Source of the DNA: Pseudomonas sp. LRP2-20
Lineage (GTDB): Bacteria > Pseudomonadota > Gammaproteobacteria > Pseudomonadales > Pseudomonadaceae
DNA: 64,000 nt
Direction: 5' to 3'
Assembly: GCF_024349685.1 (NCBI RefSeq)
Contig: NZ_AP025944.1
Span: forward strand, 5,969,001 to 6,033,000
Below the pieces are notes generated by a model. That model did not search any database, was not told the DNA's origin, and saw nothing but the letters and a program-made list of their open reading frames with translations. How positions within the stretch are numbered: position 1 is the first letter of the stretch; each line of letters opens with the position of its first letter. The translations under genes and the position numbers were made by a program. Shown here piece after piece: positions 25,940 through 35,759 of the stretch.

Positions 25940-26797
25940 ATGCAACGTTTTCTTAGCATCGCACTGGCGCTCTGCGTCGGCCTGACGCTGAGCCTGGACG
26001 CCAACGCCAAGCGATTTGGCGGCGGCAAGAGCTCGGGCGCCGCGCCTATCCACCAGACCCGCCAGGCTACGCCAACCACGCCTGCTGCCGCGCCGACCGC
26101 TCCTGGCCGCGCCCCGGCCGCCGCCAGCGGTGCTTCGCGCTGGCTGGGCCCTCTGGCCGGCCTCGCCGCCGGTGGCCTGCTGGCTTCCATGTTCATGGGT
26201 GACGGCTTCCAGGGCATGCAGATCATGGACTTCCTGATCATGGGCCTGATCGCCTTCCTGGTGTTCCGCTTCATTGCCGCACGCCGTCGCCAGCAGCAGC
26301 CGCAAATGGCCGCGCCGGGCCACGCGCCGTTCCAGCGTGAAGCGCATGGCCAGCAGCCTGCTCAGCCGTCGATCTTCGGTGGTTCGGCTGCCCCTGCTGC
26401 CGCAGCCGCCCCGGTGATCAACGCACCGGCGTGGTTCAACGAGCAGAGCTTCCTGGCCGCAGCCCGCAGCCACTTCCAGTCGCTGCAGCAGCACTGGGAT
26501 GCCAACGAAATGGACAAGATCGCCGAGTTCGTCACCCCGCAGATGCTCGAGTTCCTCAAGCGCGAGCGTGCCGACCTGGGTGATGGCTTCCAGTCCACCT
26601 ACATCGATGACCTCGACGTACAACTGGACGGTGTCGACGATCGCGCCGACCGCACCGACGCCACCCTGACCTTCCGTGGCGTGTCGAAGACCTCGCGCTT
26701 CGACCAGGGCGAGGCCTTCAGCGAAAGCTGGCACATGGTTCGCGCCCAGGGCGAGAACCAGCCTTGGCTGGTCGCCGGTATCCGTCAAAACGGTTAA
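25940..26797 (+). CDS. Tim44-like domain membrane protein
   Basis: The 285-aa product has a signal-like N-terminus (MQRFLSIALALCVGLTLSLDANA), a long Ala/Pro/Gln-rich low-complexity stretch, and two hydrophobic segments around residues 68-115 (WLGPLAGLAAGGLLASMFMG and MDFLIMGLIAFLVFRFIAA). It ends in a Tim44-like/NTF2-fold domain (about 160-283: FLAAARSHFQSLQQHWDANEMDKIAEFVTPQMLEFL). Such proteins are widespread in proteobacteria; an envelope role is assumed but not established. The ATG at 25940 was chosen because it puts the signal-like segment first. A strong terminator follows. Confidence 0.88.
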   Translation: MQRFLSIALALCVGLTLSLDANAKRFGGGKSSGAAPIHQTRQATPTTPAAAPTAPGRAPAAASGASRWLGPLAGLAAGGLLASMFMGDGFQGMQIMDFLIMGLIAFLVFRFIAARRRQQQPQMAAPGHAPFQREAHGQQPAQPSIFGGSAAPAAAAAPVINAPAWFNEQSFLAAARSHFQSLQQHWDANEMDKIAEFVTPQMLEFLKRERADLGDGFQSTYIDDLDVQLDGVDDRADRTDATLTFRGVSKTSRFDQGEAFSESWHMVRAQGENQPWLVAGIRQNG

Positions 26798-26815
26798 CCG
26801 TCACACGTTGCACAA

Positions 26816-26843
26816 AAAACCCCGGGCCTGTCCCGGGGTTTTT
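26816..26843 (+). terminator. Rho-independent terminator
   Basis: AACCCCGGG and CCCGGGGTT pair perfectly around CCTGT, followed by a five-T run. It lies 20 bp after the Tim44-like gene. Confidence 0.93.
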
Positions 26844-26911
26844 GCTTTTGCCAGAGCGGGCTACTAGGGTATAACGCGCAGCGTTGTCATCAAGGTCAGA
26901 GGATGTAAACC

Positions 26912-27319
26912 GTGGAAGAAGTGATCGAACAACTCCGTGAAGCCAATGAACCCGTGCCGGTGCCGCTGGAGCTTCCCGATGAGGACCAACTGGTCGAGAT
27001 CGAGGAACAGCTGTTCATCAACATTCCGTTCGTGTTCAAGGAGTTTCTGCTGACCGTCAGCGATGTGGTGTACGGCTCGCTTGAGCCGGTGACCTGCACC
27101 GACCCGCAATCCCACACCTACCTGCCCGACGTCGCCGCCAACGCCTGGGACGCCGGTGTTCCGCGCGACCTGATTCCGCTGTGCGAGGACGGCAACAACT
27201 ACTACTGCGTCGAGGAAGATGGCACCGTAGTGCTGTGGGATGGCGACGAAGAAGCCATTGCCGAAGAAAGCTGGGAATCGGTGTGGCACTGGGCACGGGA
27301 CGTGTGGCTGGAAAGCTGA
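26912..27319 (+). CDS. SMI1/KNR4 (SUKH) family protein
   Basis: The 135-aa acidic protein matches the SUKH/SMI1-KNR4 fold: LPDEDQLVEIEEQLFINIPFVFKEFLLTVSDVVYG, then LIPLCEDGNNYYCVEEDGTVVLWDGD and a C-terminal SWESVWHWARDVWLE. SUKH proteins are often immunity proteins against nuclease toxins, but this solitary, very acidic type in Pseudomonas has no adjacent toxin and may be a housekeeping member. The start is GTG at 26912, with AGAGGA 8 nt upstream. A terminator lies before it, so it is probably transcribed on its own. Confidence 0.85.
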   Translation: MEEVIEQLREANEPVPVPLELPDEDQLVEIEEQLFINIPFVFKEFLLTVSDVVYGSLEPVTCTDPQSHTYLPDVAANAWDAGVPRDLIPLCEDGNNYYCVEEDGTVVLWDGDEEAIAEESWESVWHWARDVWLES

Positions 27320-27441
27320 CCCACTGAAAATGGCTTAGTGCCATCAATGCAGGTAAAATCGCCAGGCTTTCTGCGCCTGGCGACATCGTTACCGCTCCAT
27401 CCCCTCGGACGACGGTGAAATCTTGCGCAGAGGGCTTGCCC

Positions 27442-29202
27442 TCAGTGTGAATGATCTCGACTGTTCTCCAGCGTCTCCAGCAAGGCGATCTGCATCCGTG
27501 AATGCACGCGGATGAACCAGCGCCACAGCAACGCCACCACCACTGCCGCGACCACTGCGATCACCAGCAACAGCTCGCTGGTCGGCAGGATGCTGGCCGA
27601 CAATGCCGACAGCAGCAGGAAGATCACCAGCAACGACAGCAGCGGAATCACCTCGGCAACCACGCGACGCACGCGCTGGGTATGCCGCCCGGCCATTTCC
27701 GGCTTAACCCCCATCTCGGCCAACAGCATCGACAGTGCCTTGAGCTTGCGATAGGCGGCAATCAGAAACGGTAGCGACAGCAGCAGCGCCGCGCCCCAGA
27801 TCAGCGCCTTCTGCTGGCTGACATCCGTCACCCACTCATTGAGCCAACTGCCGATGCGCCCGGCGAAATAACCGCCGCTGAAGAAGATGGCGATCACCAA
27901 CGCCAGGTTGACGCCGACCTGCAGCAGGATGCGCCGGATCATCGCCGCCAGCATGGCGCTTTCGCCTTGCGGCTGAATGTTGCGCAACCACTCTCCATAG
28001 AGTGACAGCACCCGTGCCAGGCGCCTTGGCACGATGTTGCCGAGCTTTTGCGACAGCGGATCGGCGGCGCGGATCAGGTATGGCGTCAGCAGCGTGGTGA
28101 TGGCCGAAACCGCCACCGCCACCGGATAAAGGAAGTCACTGGTGACCTGCAAGGTCATCCCCAAAGCCGCGATGATGAAGGAGAATTCGCCAATCTGCGA
28201 AAGACCCATGCCCACCCGCAGCGAGGTACGGCCATCGTTACCGGCAATGAATGCGCCCATGCCGCACGACAGCATCTTGCCCAGCACCACCGCAAGGGTG
28301 ATGACCACGATCGGCCAGGCGTAGTCGACCAGCACCTGTGGGTCAATCATCAGGCCGATGGCGACGAAGAAGATCGCGCTGAACAGGTCGCGAACGGGTT
28401 CGATCAGGCGTTCGATCTTCAGCAGCTGGCGCGACTCGGCCATGATCGCGCCGATCAGGAAGGCCCCCAGCACCATGCTGTATTCCAGCTTGACCACCAG
28501 CAGGCAGAAGCCGAAGCACAGGCCCAGCACGGTGATCAACAGCATCTCGTTGCTTTCGAACTTTGCCACGTAGGCCAGCAGCCGCGGCACCAGCAGAATG
28601 CCGATGACCAGCGCGACAATCATGAACAACGACAGCTTGCCGACCGTCGAGAACACCTCGCCGGAGCTGACCGAGCCACTGACGGCGATGCCGGACAGCA
28701 AGGCGATGATGCCGATGCCGAGGATGTCTTCAACGATCAGCACGCCGAAGATCAGCTGGGCGAAACGCTCGTTCTTCATCTTCAGGTCGTTCAGCGCCTT
28801 GACGATGATGGTGGTCGAGGAGATCGCCAGAATCGCGCCGAGGAACAGCGCGTCCATGGTGTTCCAGCCGAACCAGCGGCCGATCTCGAAACCGATCCAG
28901 ATCATCAGGACGATTTCCAGGAACGCCGCGATGAATGCCGTGGCGCCGACCTTGAACAGCTTGCGCAGGCTGAACTCCAGACCCAGGCAGAACATCAGGA
29001 AAATCACCCCCAGCTCGGCCAGGGTCTTGATCGTGTCTTCATCGTGGATCAGGCCGAACGGCGGGGTATGTGGGCCGATGATGAAACCCGCGACGATGTA
29101 GCCCAGCACCACGGGCTGCTTGAGGCGATGAAAGAGAATCGTCACCACGCCGGCGACCAGCATGATCACTGCCAGGTCCTGGATGAAGCTGATGGCATGC
29201 AT
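27442..29202 (-). CDS. CPA2-family cation:proton antiporter (Kef-like, no RCK domain)
   Basis: The 586-aa product has about 12 membrane helices of the Na+/H+ exchanger (KefB/KefC, CPA2) fold, with LGYIVAGFIIGPHTPPFGL, GVIFLMFCLGLEFSLRKLFKVG, the conserved AILAISSTTIIVKAL, and VEDILGIGIIALLSG. Classical KefB/KefC carry a cytosolic TrkA-N/RCK domain. Here the C-terminal part instead holds at least three further hydrophobic segments (about residues 425-570). It probably exchanges K+ or Na+ for H+, but gating must differ from Kef. The ATG at 29202 follows AAGGAG; a longer upstream frame was rejected. Confidence 0.9.
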   Translation of the reverse strand: MHAISFIQDLAVIMLVAGVVTILFHRLKQPVVLGYIVAGFIIGPHTPPFGLIHDEDTIKTLAELGVIFLMFCLGLEFSLRKLFKVGATAFIAAFLEIVLMIWIGFEIGRWFGWNTMDALFLGAILAISSTTIIVKALNDLKMKNERFAQLIFGVLIVEDILGIGIIALLSGIAVSGSVSSGEVFSTVGKLSLFMIVALVIGILLVPRLLAYVAKFESNEMLLITVLGLCFGFCLLVVKLEYSMVLGAFLIGAIMAESRQLLKIERLIEPVRDLFSAIFFVAIGLMIDPQVLVDYAWPIVVITLAVVLGKMLSCGMGAFIAGNDGRTSLRVGMGLSQIGEFSFIIAALGMTLQVTSDFLYPVAVAVSAITTLLTPYLIRAADPLSQKLGNIVPRRLARVLSLYGEWLRNIQPQGESAMLAAMIRRILLQVGVNLALVIAIFFSGGYFAGRIGSWLNEWVTDVSQQKALIWGAALLLSLPFLIAAYRKLKALSMLLAEMGVKPEMAGRHTQRVRRVVAEVIPLLSLLVIFLLLSALSASILPTSELLLVIAVVAAVVVALLWRWFIRVHSRMQIALLETLENSRDHSH

Positions 29203-29482
29203 GGCGCGATACTCCTTTTCGACTTTGCTGGATGCCCGGGCAGACCGCTCCTCTGCCAAGGCCAAGCCGAGCGAGCAGCAAGTACATACTGTATTGAATG
29301 CAGGAAAGCCCATGTTGCATGGGCGTACTCAGGGTAACATCGCACCCCGCTGCAAAATGCCGGTGCAATATGTAGAAACAGATCGGCCGATCAGCCGCCT
29401 CTGATGACGCATCAGGCGTGACGATAGAGCGTTCGGCAACGTCCCGTAACAGGAAGGCAAATCTTCAAGAGGGGAAGCAGAA

Positions 29483-30019
29483 GTGTCAGAAGATACCCAC
29501 CCCGATTCAGCGCAACCTCACCGTGAGCACACTATGGAACCTGGAAACGCCCAGCTGAGCATGACCGTCCTGATGACCCCGGACATGGCCAACTTTTCTG
29601 GCAACGTACACGGCGGCACCTTGCTCAAGTACCTCGACGAAGTGGCCTATGCCTGCGCCAGCCGTTACGCCGGCAGTTATGTGGTGACCCTGTCGGTCGA
29701 CCAGGTGATCTTCCGCGAGCCGGTGCACGTCGGCGAGCTGGTCACTTTCCTCGCATCGGTCAACTACACCGGCAACACCTCGATGGAAGTGGGTATCAAG
29801 GTGGTCACCGAAAACATCCGCGAACGGTCGGTACGCCATTCCAACAGCTGCTTCTTCACCATGGTTGCGGTCGATGACAACCGCCGCCCGGTGCCGGTGC
29901 CGCCACTGCAGCCAAATACCAGCGAAGAGAAACGCCGCTTCCTGCAGGGCCAGCAGCGCCGCCAGATCCGTCAGGAACTGGAAAAGCGCTACCAGGACCT
30001 GAAAACCGACTCGATCTAG
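29483..30019 (+). CDS. Acyl-CoA thioesterase (hotdog fold, YciA/BFIT-like)
   Basis: The product hydrolyses acyl-CoA thioesters. The hotdog signature [30 protein letters not shown] lies in the first third, and [37 protein letters not shown] in the central strand region. A basic helix ([21 protein letters not shown]) closes the protein. The start at GTG 29483 (178 aa) has a GGGGA Shine-Dalgarno; an internal ATG at 29534 (161 aa) is a good alternative. The stop is shared with convergent pdxY through a CTAG tetranucleotide. Chain-length specificity is unknown. Confidence 0.92.
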   Translation: MSEDTHPDSAQPHREHTMEPGNAQLSMTVLMTPDMANFSGNVHGGTLLKYLDEVAYACASRYAGSYVVTLSVDQVIFREPVHVGELVTFLASVNYTGNTSMEVGIKVVTENIRERSVRHSNSCFFTMVAVDDNRRPVPVPPLQPNTSEEKRRFLQGQQRRQIRQELEKRYQDLKTDSI

Positions 30020-30888
30020 AACGCCAGGCGCTGCGCCTCGAAGCGCACGCGCGGGTGAGCGATGCGATCCTGGGCCCGCACCAGCTGCAGCTCGTAGCTG
30101 GCGCAGGCCTGGGTTTCCTGCAGCACCTCATGCACGGCCGCTGCGGTGAACTCGAAGGCCTGCAGCCAGCTGTCGCCCAGCAGCACGCGGGCCAGGAACA
30201 ACCCCGACGTCAGGTCACCCACGCCAACCGGTTGCTGCGGGAAAGCCAGCAGGGGGCGGCGCAGGTGCCAGCTCTCTTCGCGGGTTACCAGCAACATCTC
30301 GAACATGTCTTCAGTACGCCCCGGATAGGCCAGGTGCTTGACCAGCACCACCTGCGGGCCACGCTCGAGCAGGCTGCGCGCCATGTTCACGCAGTCCTCG
30401 AGGGATTGCGCACGACGGCCGCAGAAGCTGTCCAGTTCCAGCTGATTGGGGCAGAGGATATCTGCCTCGGCCGCGGCTTCATCGAGCAGGAACTCACTGA
30501 CTTCCTGCGGAACGATACAGCCCTTCTGCGCATGGCCCATGACCGGGTCGCACAGGTACAACGCCTTCGGGTTCACCGCCTTGATCCGCGCAACGCCGGC
30601 GAGTATCGCCCGGCCCTGTTCGGCACTGCCCAGGTAGCCGGAAAGCACCGCATCGCAGTGCCCCAGCTCGCCGATGTTGGAAATGCCTTCCACCAACGCA
30701 GGAATTTGCGCTGGAGCGAGCACTTCACCCGCCCACTGGCCATACTGAGTGTGATTGGAAAACTGTACTGTATTAAGGGGCCAGACGTTGACCCCGATAC
30801 GCTGCATGGGGAACACCGCAGCGCTGTTGCCGGCGTGGCCGAACACCACGTGGGACTGGATGGCGAGCAGATGCGGGGTACGTTTCAT
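30016..30888 (-). CDS. pdxY: Pyridoxal kinase
   Basis: PdxY phosphorylates pyridoxal to PLP in the vitamin B6 salvage pathway. The 290-aa ribokinase-fold protein begins [47 protein letters not shown], diagnostic of PdxY/PdxK. It continues with [21 protein letters not shown] and the ATP/Mg loop [19 protein letters not shown], whose GxGD Asp is the catalytic base. The ATG at 30888 gives the family length; a longer frame adds only promoter-region sequence. It is convergent with the thioesterase gene (4-bp overlap) and divergent from the DUF3301 gene. Confidence 0.95.
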   Translation of the reverse strand: MKRTPHLLAIQSHVVFGHAGNSAAVFPMQRIGVNVWPLNTVQFSNHTQYGQWAGEVLAPAQIPALVEGISNIGELGHCDAVLSGYLGSAEQGRAILAGVARIKAVNPKALYLCDPVMGHAQKGCIVPQEVSEFLLDEAAAEADILCPNQLELDSFCGRRAQSLEDCVNMARSLLERGPQVVLVKHLAYPGRTEDMFEMLLVTREESWHLRRPLLAFPQQPVGVGDLTSGLFLARVLLGDSWLQAFEFTAAAVHEVLQETQACASYELQLVRAQDRIAHPRVRFEAQRLAF

Positions 30889-31008
30889 GCGGGCGGATTC
30901 CAAAGCTGTTTCAAGGATTGTGCAGCGCGCAGTATGAACTCGATTGCCACCTGTACGACAGGCCAGGGACGCAGTTAAGCTGGTTCGACCTGTTTGGAGC
31001 ATACGTAA

Positions 31009-31401
31009 ATGTTGACCCTGGAGAATCTCTTCGTCCTGATGTTGTTGGCCACGGCAGGCGCTTGGTTATGGCACAACCATGGGCTGCGCGAGAAGGCCCT
31101 GGAGCGGGTCAAACAGCATTGCGCCAAGCTCGACCTGGAGCTGCTGGATGACGCCGTTGCGCTCAAACGCATCGCCTTCATCCGCGATGCCAACGGCAGG
31201 AAGCGCCTGGCTCGGGTTTATGCCTTCGAGTTCACCGTGACCGGCGAACAGCGCCACCCCGGCACCGTGACCCAGTTCGGTGCCCACAGCGTACAGATCG
31301 AACTGGCGCCCTACCCGTTCGAGATCAAGACGCCGCCACGGGCTGACAATGTGATCGAGATGCAGCAGTGGCGCCAGGAGCACAATCGCTGGCGCAACTG
31401 A
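31009..31401 (+). CDS. DUF3301 domain-containing membrane-anchored protein
   Basis: The 130-aa product has an N-terminal membrane anchor ([21 protein letters not shown]) and a soluble domain with [41 protein letters not shown], characteristic of DUF3301. Its function is unknown; proteins of this family are short, single-pass and common in gammaproteobacteria. It is divergent from pdxY with a 120-bp gap and is followed by an exceptionally symmetric REP pair. Confidence 0.88.
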   Translation: MLTLENLFVLMLLATAGAWLWHNHGLREKALERVKQHCAKLDLELLDDAVALKRIAFIRDANGRKRLARVYAFEFTVTGEQRHPGTVTQFGAHSVQIELAPYPFEIKTPPRADNVIEMQQWRQEHNRWRN

Positions 31402-31403
31402 AG

Positions 31404-31507
31404 TTGGGGCCGCTTTGCGGCCCTTCGCGGGCAAGCCCGCTCCCACGGGAGCAGCGCAATACCTGTGGGAGCGGGCTTGCCCGCGAAGGGCTGCGAAGCA
31501 GCCCCAA
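31404..31507. repeat. Perfect inverted REP pair (BIME-like) of about 100 bp
   Basis: CTTCGCGGGCAAGCCCGCTC and its exact complement (about 31422-31446 and 31465-31489) are flanked by a further complementary pair, TTGGGGCCGC.. and ..GCAGCCCCAA. The result is a near-continuous hairpin between convergent genes that probably acts as a bidirectional transcription stop. Confidence 0.9.
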
Positions 31508-31511
31508 CCGG

Positions 31512-32483
31512 TTAACTTATCAAGCAGCGGGCGATTGCATCCATCAGCAGCGACTGAGATTGCTGTCCATTGAAGATAAGCTCGATGCGCGAGTCCTTGC
31601 GCCAGTCGCTCGGCTGCCACTGCGACAAGTCACCTTGCAAGCCATTGAATGACTGCCAGCCATCCTTGCTGTGGATAACTCCCTTGGCGCGCTTCCATGG
31701 CCAGGCTGCGAGAAACGCCTGCAAGCGCTGTGGATCGAATCGCTGACTGGGGTGCCAGCGCCAGCCTATGCTCCAACCCCCCTCACCCTCCTGGGCCGAA
31801 CAAATCGGCACAGCTGGATCTATCCACAGTGCTGAAGGGGCTGTGGATAGGCTTTGCTCAGGCAAATTATTCACAGAACTGTCACTGATCTGACTTGTGG
31901 ATGAAACAGGCAGCATTTCGAGCTGGACCAAGCCCTGCCGGGTCCAAACCTTGTGGATATTTAAAAAATCTTTATTTATCAACAACTTGATATCTTCATC
32001 CACAGCATCGGCTTTATTCAGCAGCACCAGCGCTGCCGCTTGCAGGGCCTGTTGCTGAGCCTCCGGCAATGGCTCGCCTCGCGCCAGAGCCTGAGCATCC
32101 AGCACCATCACCAACGGCTGCACCGCCAGCACCCCAACCCAGGGTGCCTGCCCCAGTTGGTTCAGCAGTTGCAAAGGATGACCCAGCCCGGAGGGCTCGA
32201 TGAACAGCCGATCGGGCCGTGCCTTGCGCAGCAGACGGCCCAGGCCGACCTGGAACGGTGTGCCGTTTACGCAGCACAGGCAACCTCCGGCCACTTCGCC
32301 GATGGCAATACCGTCCTCATCACGGCTGAGCAGCGCCGCATCGAGGCCGACCTGGCCAAACTCGTTAACCAGCACGGCCCAGCGTTCGTTTGCCGGCCGC
32401 TGGGCCATCAGTTGGCGGATCAGGCTGGTCTTTCCGGCGCCCAAGGGGCCGGCGATGACATGGGTGGGAATGTTCTGCAGCAT
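31512..32483 (-). CDS. COG0523 family GTP-binding metallochaperone (CobW-like)
   Basis: The 323-aa product is a G3E GTPase with Walker A GPLGAGKT (residues 12-19), the metal-binding CxCC motif CLCC (68-71), EPSGLGHP and NKAD. Such proteins deliver Zn2+ or related metals to target enzymes. The C-terminal CobW domain is present (IGWRWHPSQRFDPQRLQAFL). The interdomain linker (about residues 170-235, SSTSQISDSSVNNLPEQS) is longer and more polar than usual and is where DnaA-box-like DNA is concentrated. It lies downstream of DUF1826 and the larger COG0523 gene in an apparent zinc-responsive operon. Confidence 0.9.
   Translation of the reverse strand: MLQNIPTHVIAGPLGAGKTSLIRQLMAQRPANERWAVLVNEFGQVGLDAALLSRDEDGIAIGEVAGGCLCCVNGTPFQVGLGRLLRKARPDRLFIEPSGLGHPLQLLNQLGQAPWVGVLAVQPLVMVLDAQALARGEPLPEAQQQALQAAALVLLNKADAVDEDIKLLINKDFLNIHKVWTRQGLVQLEMLPVSSTSQISDSSVNNLPEQSLSTAPSALWIDPAVPICSAQEGEGGWSIGWRWHPSQRFDPQRLQAFLAAWPWKRAKGVIHSKDGWQSFNGLQGDLSQWQPSDWRKDSRIELIFNGQQSQSLLMDAIARCLIS
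31670..32004. other. Cluster of DnaA-box-like 9-mers inside the COG0523 gene
   Basis: One exact box (31670-31678) and seven one-mismatch boxes at 31820, 31842, 31867, 31896, 31952, 31976 and 31996, plus a weaker one at 31729, lie within 335 bp. They mostly fall in DNA coding for the low-complexity linker. Both orientations occur. Confidence 0.65.
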
Positions 32484-32522
32484 GCCAGGGCTTCTATGCG
32501 GGTTTCCCCCCACTATGCCCCG

Positions 32523-33145
32523 TCATGCCAGCCAGTCAAGGCTGAGCAACAGACGCCGCTGTTCGCTGGCAGGCGAGCGGTGGATAAGTCCCGCACCTTC
32601 ATTACCCAGCCATTTTTCCCCTTTGAGGACAGCCACCTCACCCGCCTGCAGGCGCCGAATGTTATCCACAGGCGCCACTGCCAGATGCAGGCCGGTCCGC
32701 TCTACTGCGCCTTCTTCCAACCACTCGCTGCCAGGGCCAATGTAGGTGGTCAGCAAGCGCAAGGGCACGTTATCCACATGGAAGCGCGGGCACATGGCCC
32801 CTTGCAGCACCCGCAGCCGCAACCCCACCCGCCGTGCTCCGAGCAGGCAGGTGTAGGCCGATACCAGCCACTTCACATCGGCGACAAACCCCTCGTAGCC
32901 ATGCAGATCGGCAGCCTCCTGCAGCAAGCCCGGCAACAGCGGCGGCTGGTGCTCGTTCACATCGAGTACACGCTGGTCAGCCAGCGATTGGCCAAGGCTG
33001 ACCACCAAGGCGGCAAAGTCTTCCAGCTGGGCCGGCAGGCGGCGCTGCCAGACGGCCAGGTTTACGCCATCCTGGAAGATCTCGGTAAGTACCTTTGGCG
33101 CTTCACCAAACGCCTGGCGGATATCCACAGGGCGCGGCGCCAGCT

Positions 33146-33149
<4 letters not shown>
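32523..33149 (-). CDS. DUF1826 domain-containing protein
   Basis: The 208-aa soluble protein has the DUF1826 core [32 protein letters not shown] (about residues 118-150), with a conserved Cys-x2-His-x-Asp and a later [24 protein letters not shown]. The pattern recalls a metal-dependent 2-oxoglutarate-dioxygenase-like barrel, but no activity is established. DUF1826 genes recur beside COG0523 GTPases under Zur control, so a client or alternative zinc-sparing enzyme is plausible. Its ATG overlaps the stop of the upstream COG0523 gene by 4 bp, indicating translational coupling. Confidence 0.88.
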
Positions 33150-34354
<1,205 letters not shown>

Positions 34355-34400
34355 GGTGAAACCTCTTCAGGCGGACGCACTCGAAACGATGCATTGCATA

Positions 34401-34418
34401 ATGTTATAAAGTAACAAT
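34401..34418. promoter_or_regulatory. Zur-like operator
   Basis: ATGTTATAAAGTAACAAT is an AT-rich dyad (ATTGTTAC/GTAACAAT type, GTTA-N5-TAAC core) matching the proteobacterial Zur box GTTATNNNATAAC. It lies between divergent zigA and the folE2 operon, all expected zinc-starvation genes. Confidence 0.8.
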
Positions 34419-34466
34419 ACAATTTCGCCAAGTCGTACTTGTCGCAAGCGTCATTCGGAGATGGAA

Positions 34467-34847
34467 ATGCGCCTGTCACCTGCTGCCCTGTTGCTGCTGT
34501 TTCTCACACCTCTGCCAGCCCTGGCATTGGCGCAGAGCAACTCGCTGGCGCTGTGTACCCGCAGCGCAACGTTGCTCGCCTGCCAGGACGGCAATGGCAG
34601 TTACTACAGCGTGCGCACCGAGGGCAGCCATTTTTACCTACGCGGCTTCGATACGACGACACGCCGGCTTTGGTCGCAGACCAACAGCCGCTACGGCGCG
34701 CTGACGTTTTTCACCGGCCTGGCCAGCGATGGTGAAGCCTGGTTCGGCTACAGCCGACGTGTTGGCTGGACCACCTTGAATCGTATTTCCAGCTCCAGCG
34801 GCCAACGTTTCAATTTGCATTGCAGCCTGGTCGGCGGATGTCGCTGA
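34467..34847 (+). CDS. Small secreted cysteine-containing protein upstream of folE2
   Basis: I do not recognise the family. The 126-aa product has a signal peptide (MRLSPAALLLLFLTPLPALA, cleaved near residue 22). The mature chain is beta-rich and carries four Cys (two near its start, two near its end: LHCSLVGGC), suggesting two disulfides. The ATG at 34467 is preferred over 34461 because CGGAG is then 6 nt upstream. It lies 21 bp before folE2 on the same strand and directly behind the Zur-like site, so it is probably zinc-repressed. A periplasmic or extracellular role under zinc limitation is inferred from position only. Confidence 0.7.
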   Translation: MRLSPAALLLLFLTPLPALALAQSNSLALCTRSATLLACQDGNGSYYSVRTEGSHFYLRGFDTTTRRLWSQTNSRYGALTFFTGLASDGEAWFGYSRRVGWTTLNRISSSSGQRFNLHCSLVGGCR

Positions 34848-34868
34848 CCTTCTTGCCTGGTATCGCCC

Positions 34869-35756
34869 ATGACTAGCCTGACGCTTCCGGACATTGCCAC
34901 ACAGCCCCAAGAGCACACCGCCCCGCTGGATTGGGTTGGCATGTGCGGTATCGCCCTGCCCATCCAGTTCGACGGCCATCATCTATCGGCCATGGCTGAT
35001 GCCGGTGTCAGCCTGGTGGATGGCACTGCGCGGGGTATTCACATGTCTCGCCTGTACCTCGCGCTGGAAGCGCTTGAACAACAGCCATTGACGCCCTTGG
35101 CCATACGCCGTCTTCTGGCAGACTTCCTTGCCAGCCACGAAGGGCTTTCCAATGCGGCTTATCTCAACCTGTCTTTCGAGCACCTGCTGAAACGGCCTGC
35201 TCTGGTCAGCCCGCTCGCCGGCTGGAAGCGCTATCCAATTACCCTCGAAGCGAAGATAGAAAATGAAATGTTCCACGTGGAACTATCAGTGCGTGTGCCT
35301 TACTCCTCAACCTGCCCCTGCTCGGCAGCCCTGGCCAGGCAATTGATTCAACAGCAGTTTGAGGCTGATTTCGCAGAACAACAGCTAGAGCGCAGTGCAG
35401 TATTGGAATGGCTCGGTAGTAGCAAGGGCATCGTCGCGACGCCCCATAGCCAGCGCAGCCAAGCGCTGATCAACGTGCGCCTGCAGAACAATCTGGCGTC
35501 ATTACCGGTCACCGAATTGATCAACCGGATTGAGCACAGCCTGGGTACCGCCGTGCAGACCGCAGTGAAGCGCGCAGACGAACAGGCGTTCGCCTTGGCC
35601 AATGGGCAGAACCTGATGTTCTGTGAAGACGCCGCTCGGCGGCTGTATCAGTCACTACGACAGTTGGAGTGGGCGACGGCCTTCAAGCTGCGCGTGGAAC
35701 ATGCAGAGAGCCTGCATGCCCACGATGCGGTAGCCAGCAGCCAGTGGCAGTGGTGA
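34869..35756 (+). CDS. folE2: GTP cyclohydrolase I type 2 (FolE2/FolE1B)
   Basis: FolE2 converts GTP to dihydroneopterin triphosphate, the first step of folate synthesis, but tolerates metals other than zinc, so cells use it when the zinc enzyme FolE fails. The 295-aa product has the COG1469 core with PYSSTCPCSAALARQL (catalytic Cys149 region) and NLMFCEDAARRLYQSLRQL near the C-terminus. It lies in a Zur-type operon behind a small secreted protein, opposite zigA. An exact parS palindrome lies within its coding sequence, read as the residues MFHVEL. Confidence 0.94.
   Translation: MTSLTLPDIATQPQEHTAPLDWVGMCGIALPIQFDGHHLSAMADAGVSLVDGTARGIHMSRLYLALEALEQQPLTPLAIRRLLADFLASHEGLSNAAYLNLSFEHLLKRPALVSPLAGWKRYPITLEAKIENEMFHVELSVRVPYSSTCPCSAALARQLIQQQFEADFAEQQLERSAVLEWLGSSKGIVATPHSQRSQALINVRLQNNLASLPVTELINRIEHSLGTAVQTAVKRADEQAFALANGQNLMFCEDAARRLYQSLRQLEWATAFKLRVEHAESLHAHDAVASSQWQW
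35270..35283. other. parS centromere site (perfect 14-bp palindrome)
   Basis: GTTCCACGTGGAAC is the core of the bacterial parS site bound by ParB; with flanks it reads TGTTCCACGTGGAACT. It is embedded in folE2 about 21 kb from parB. No second perfect copy was seen in the window. Confidence 0.88.
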
Positions 35757-35759
35757 AAC

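Noticed and set aside
30843..30856. Second possible parS (ACACCACGTGGGAC) near the pdxY start
   Set aside because: Only the CCACGTGG core fits; four of fourteen positions differ from the parS palindrome, all outside the core.
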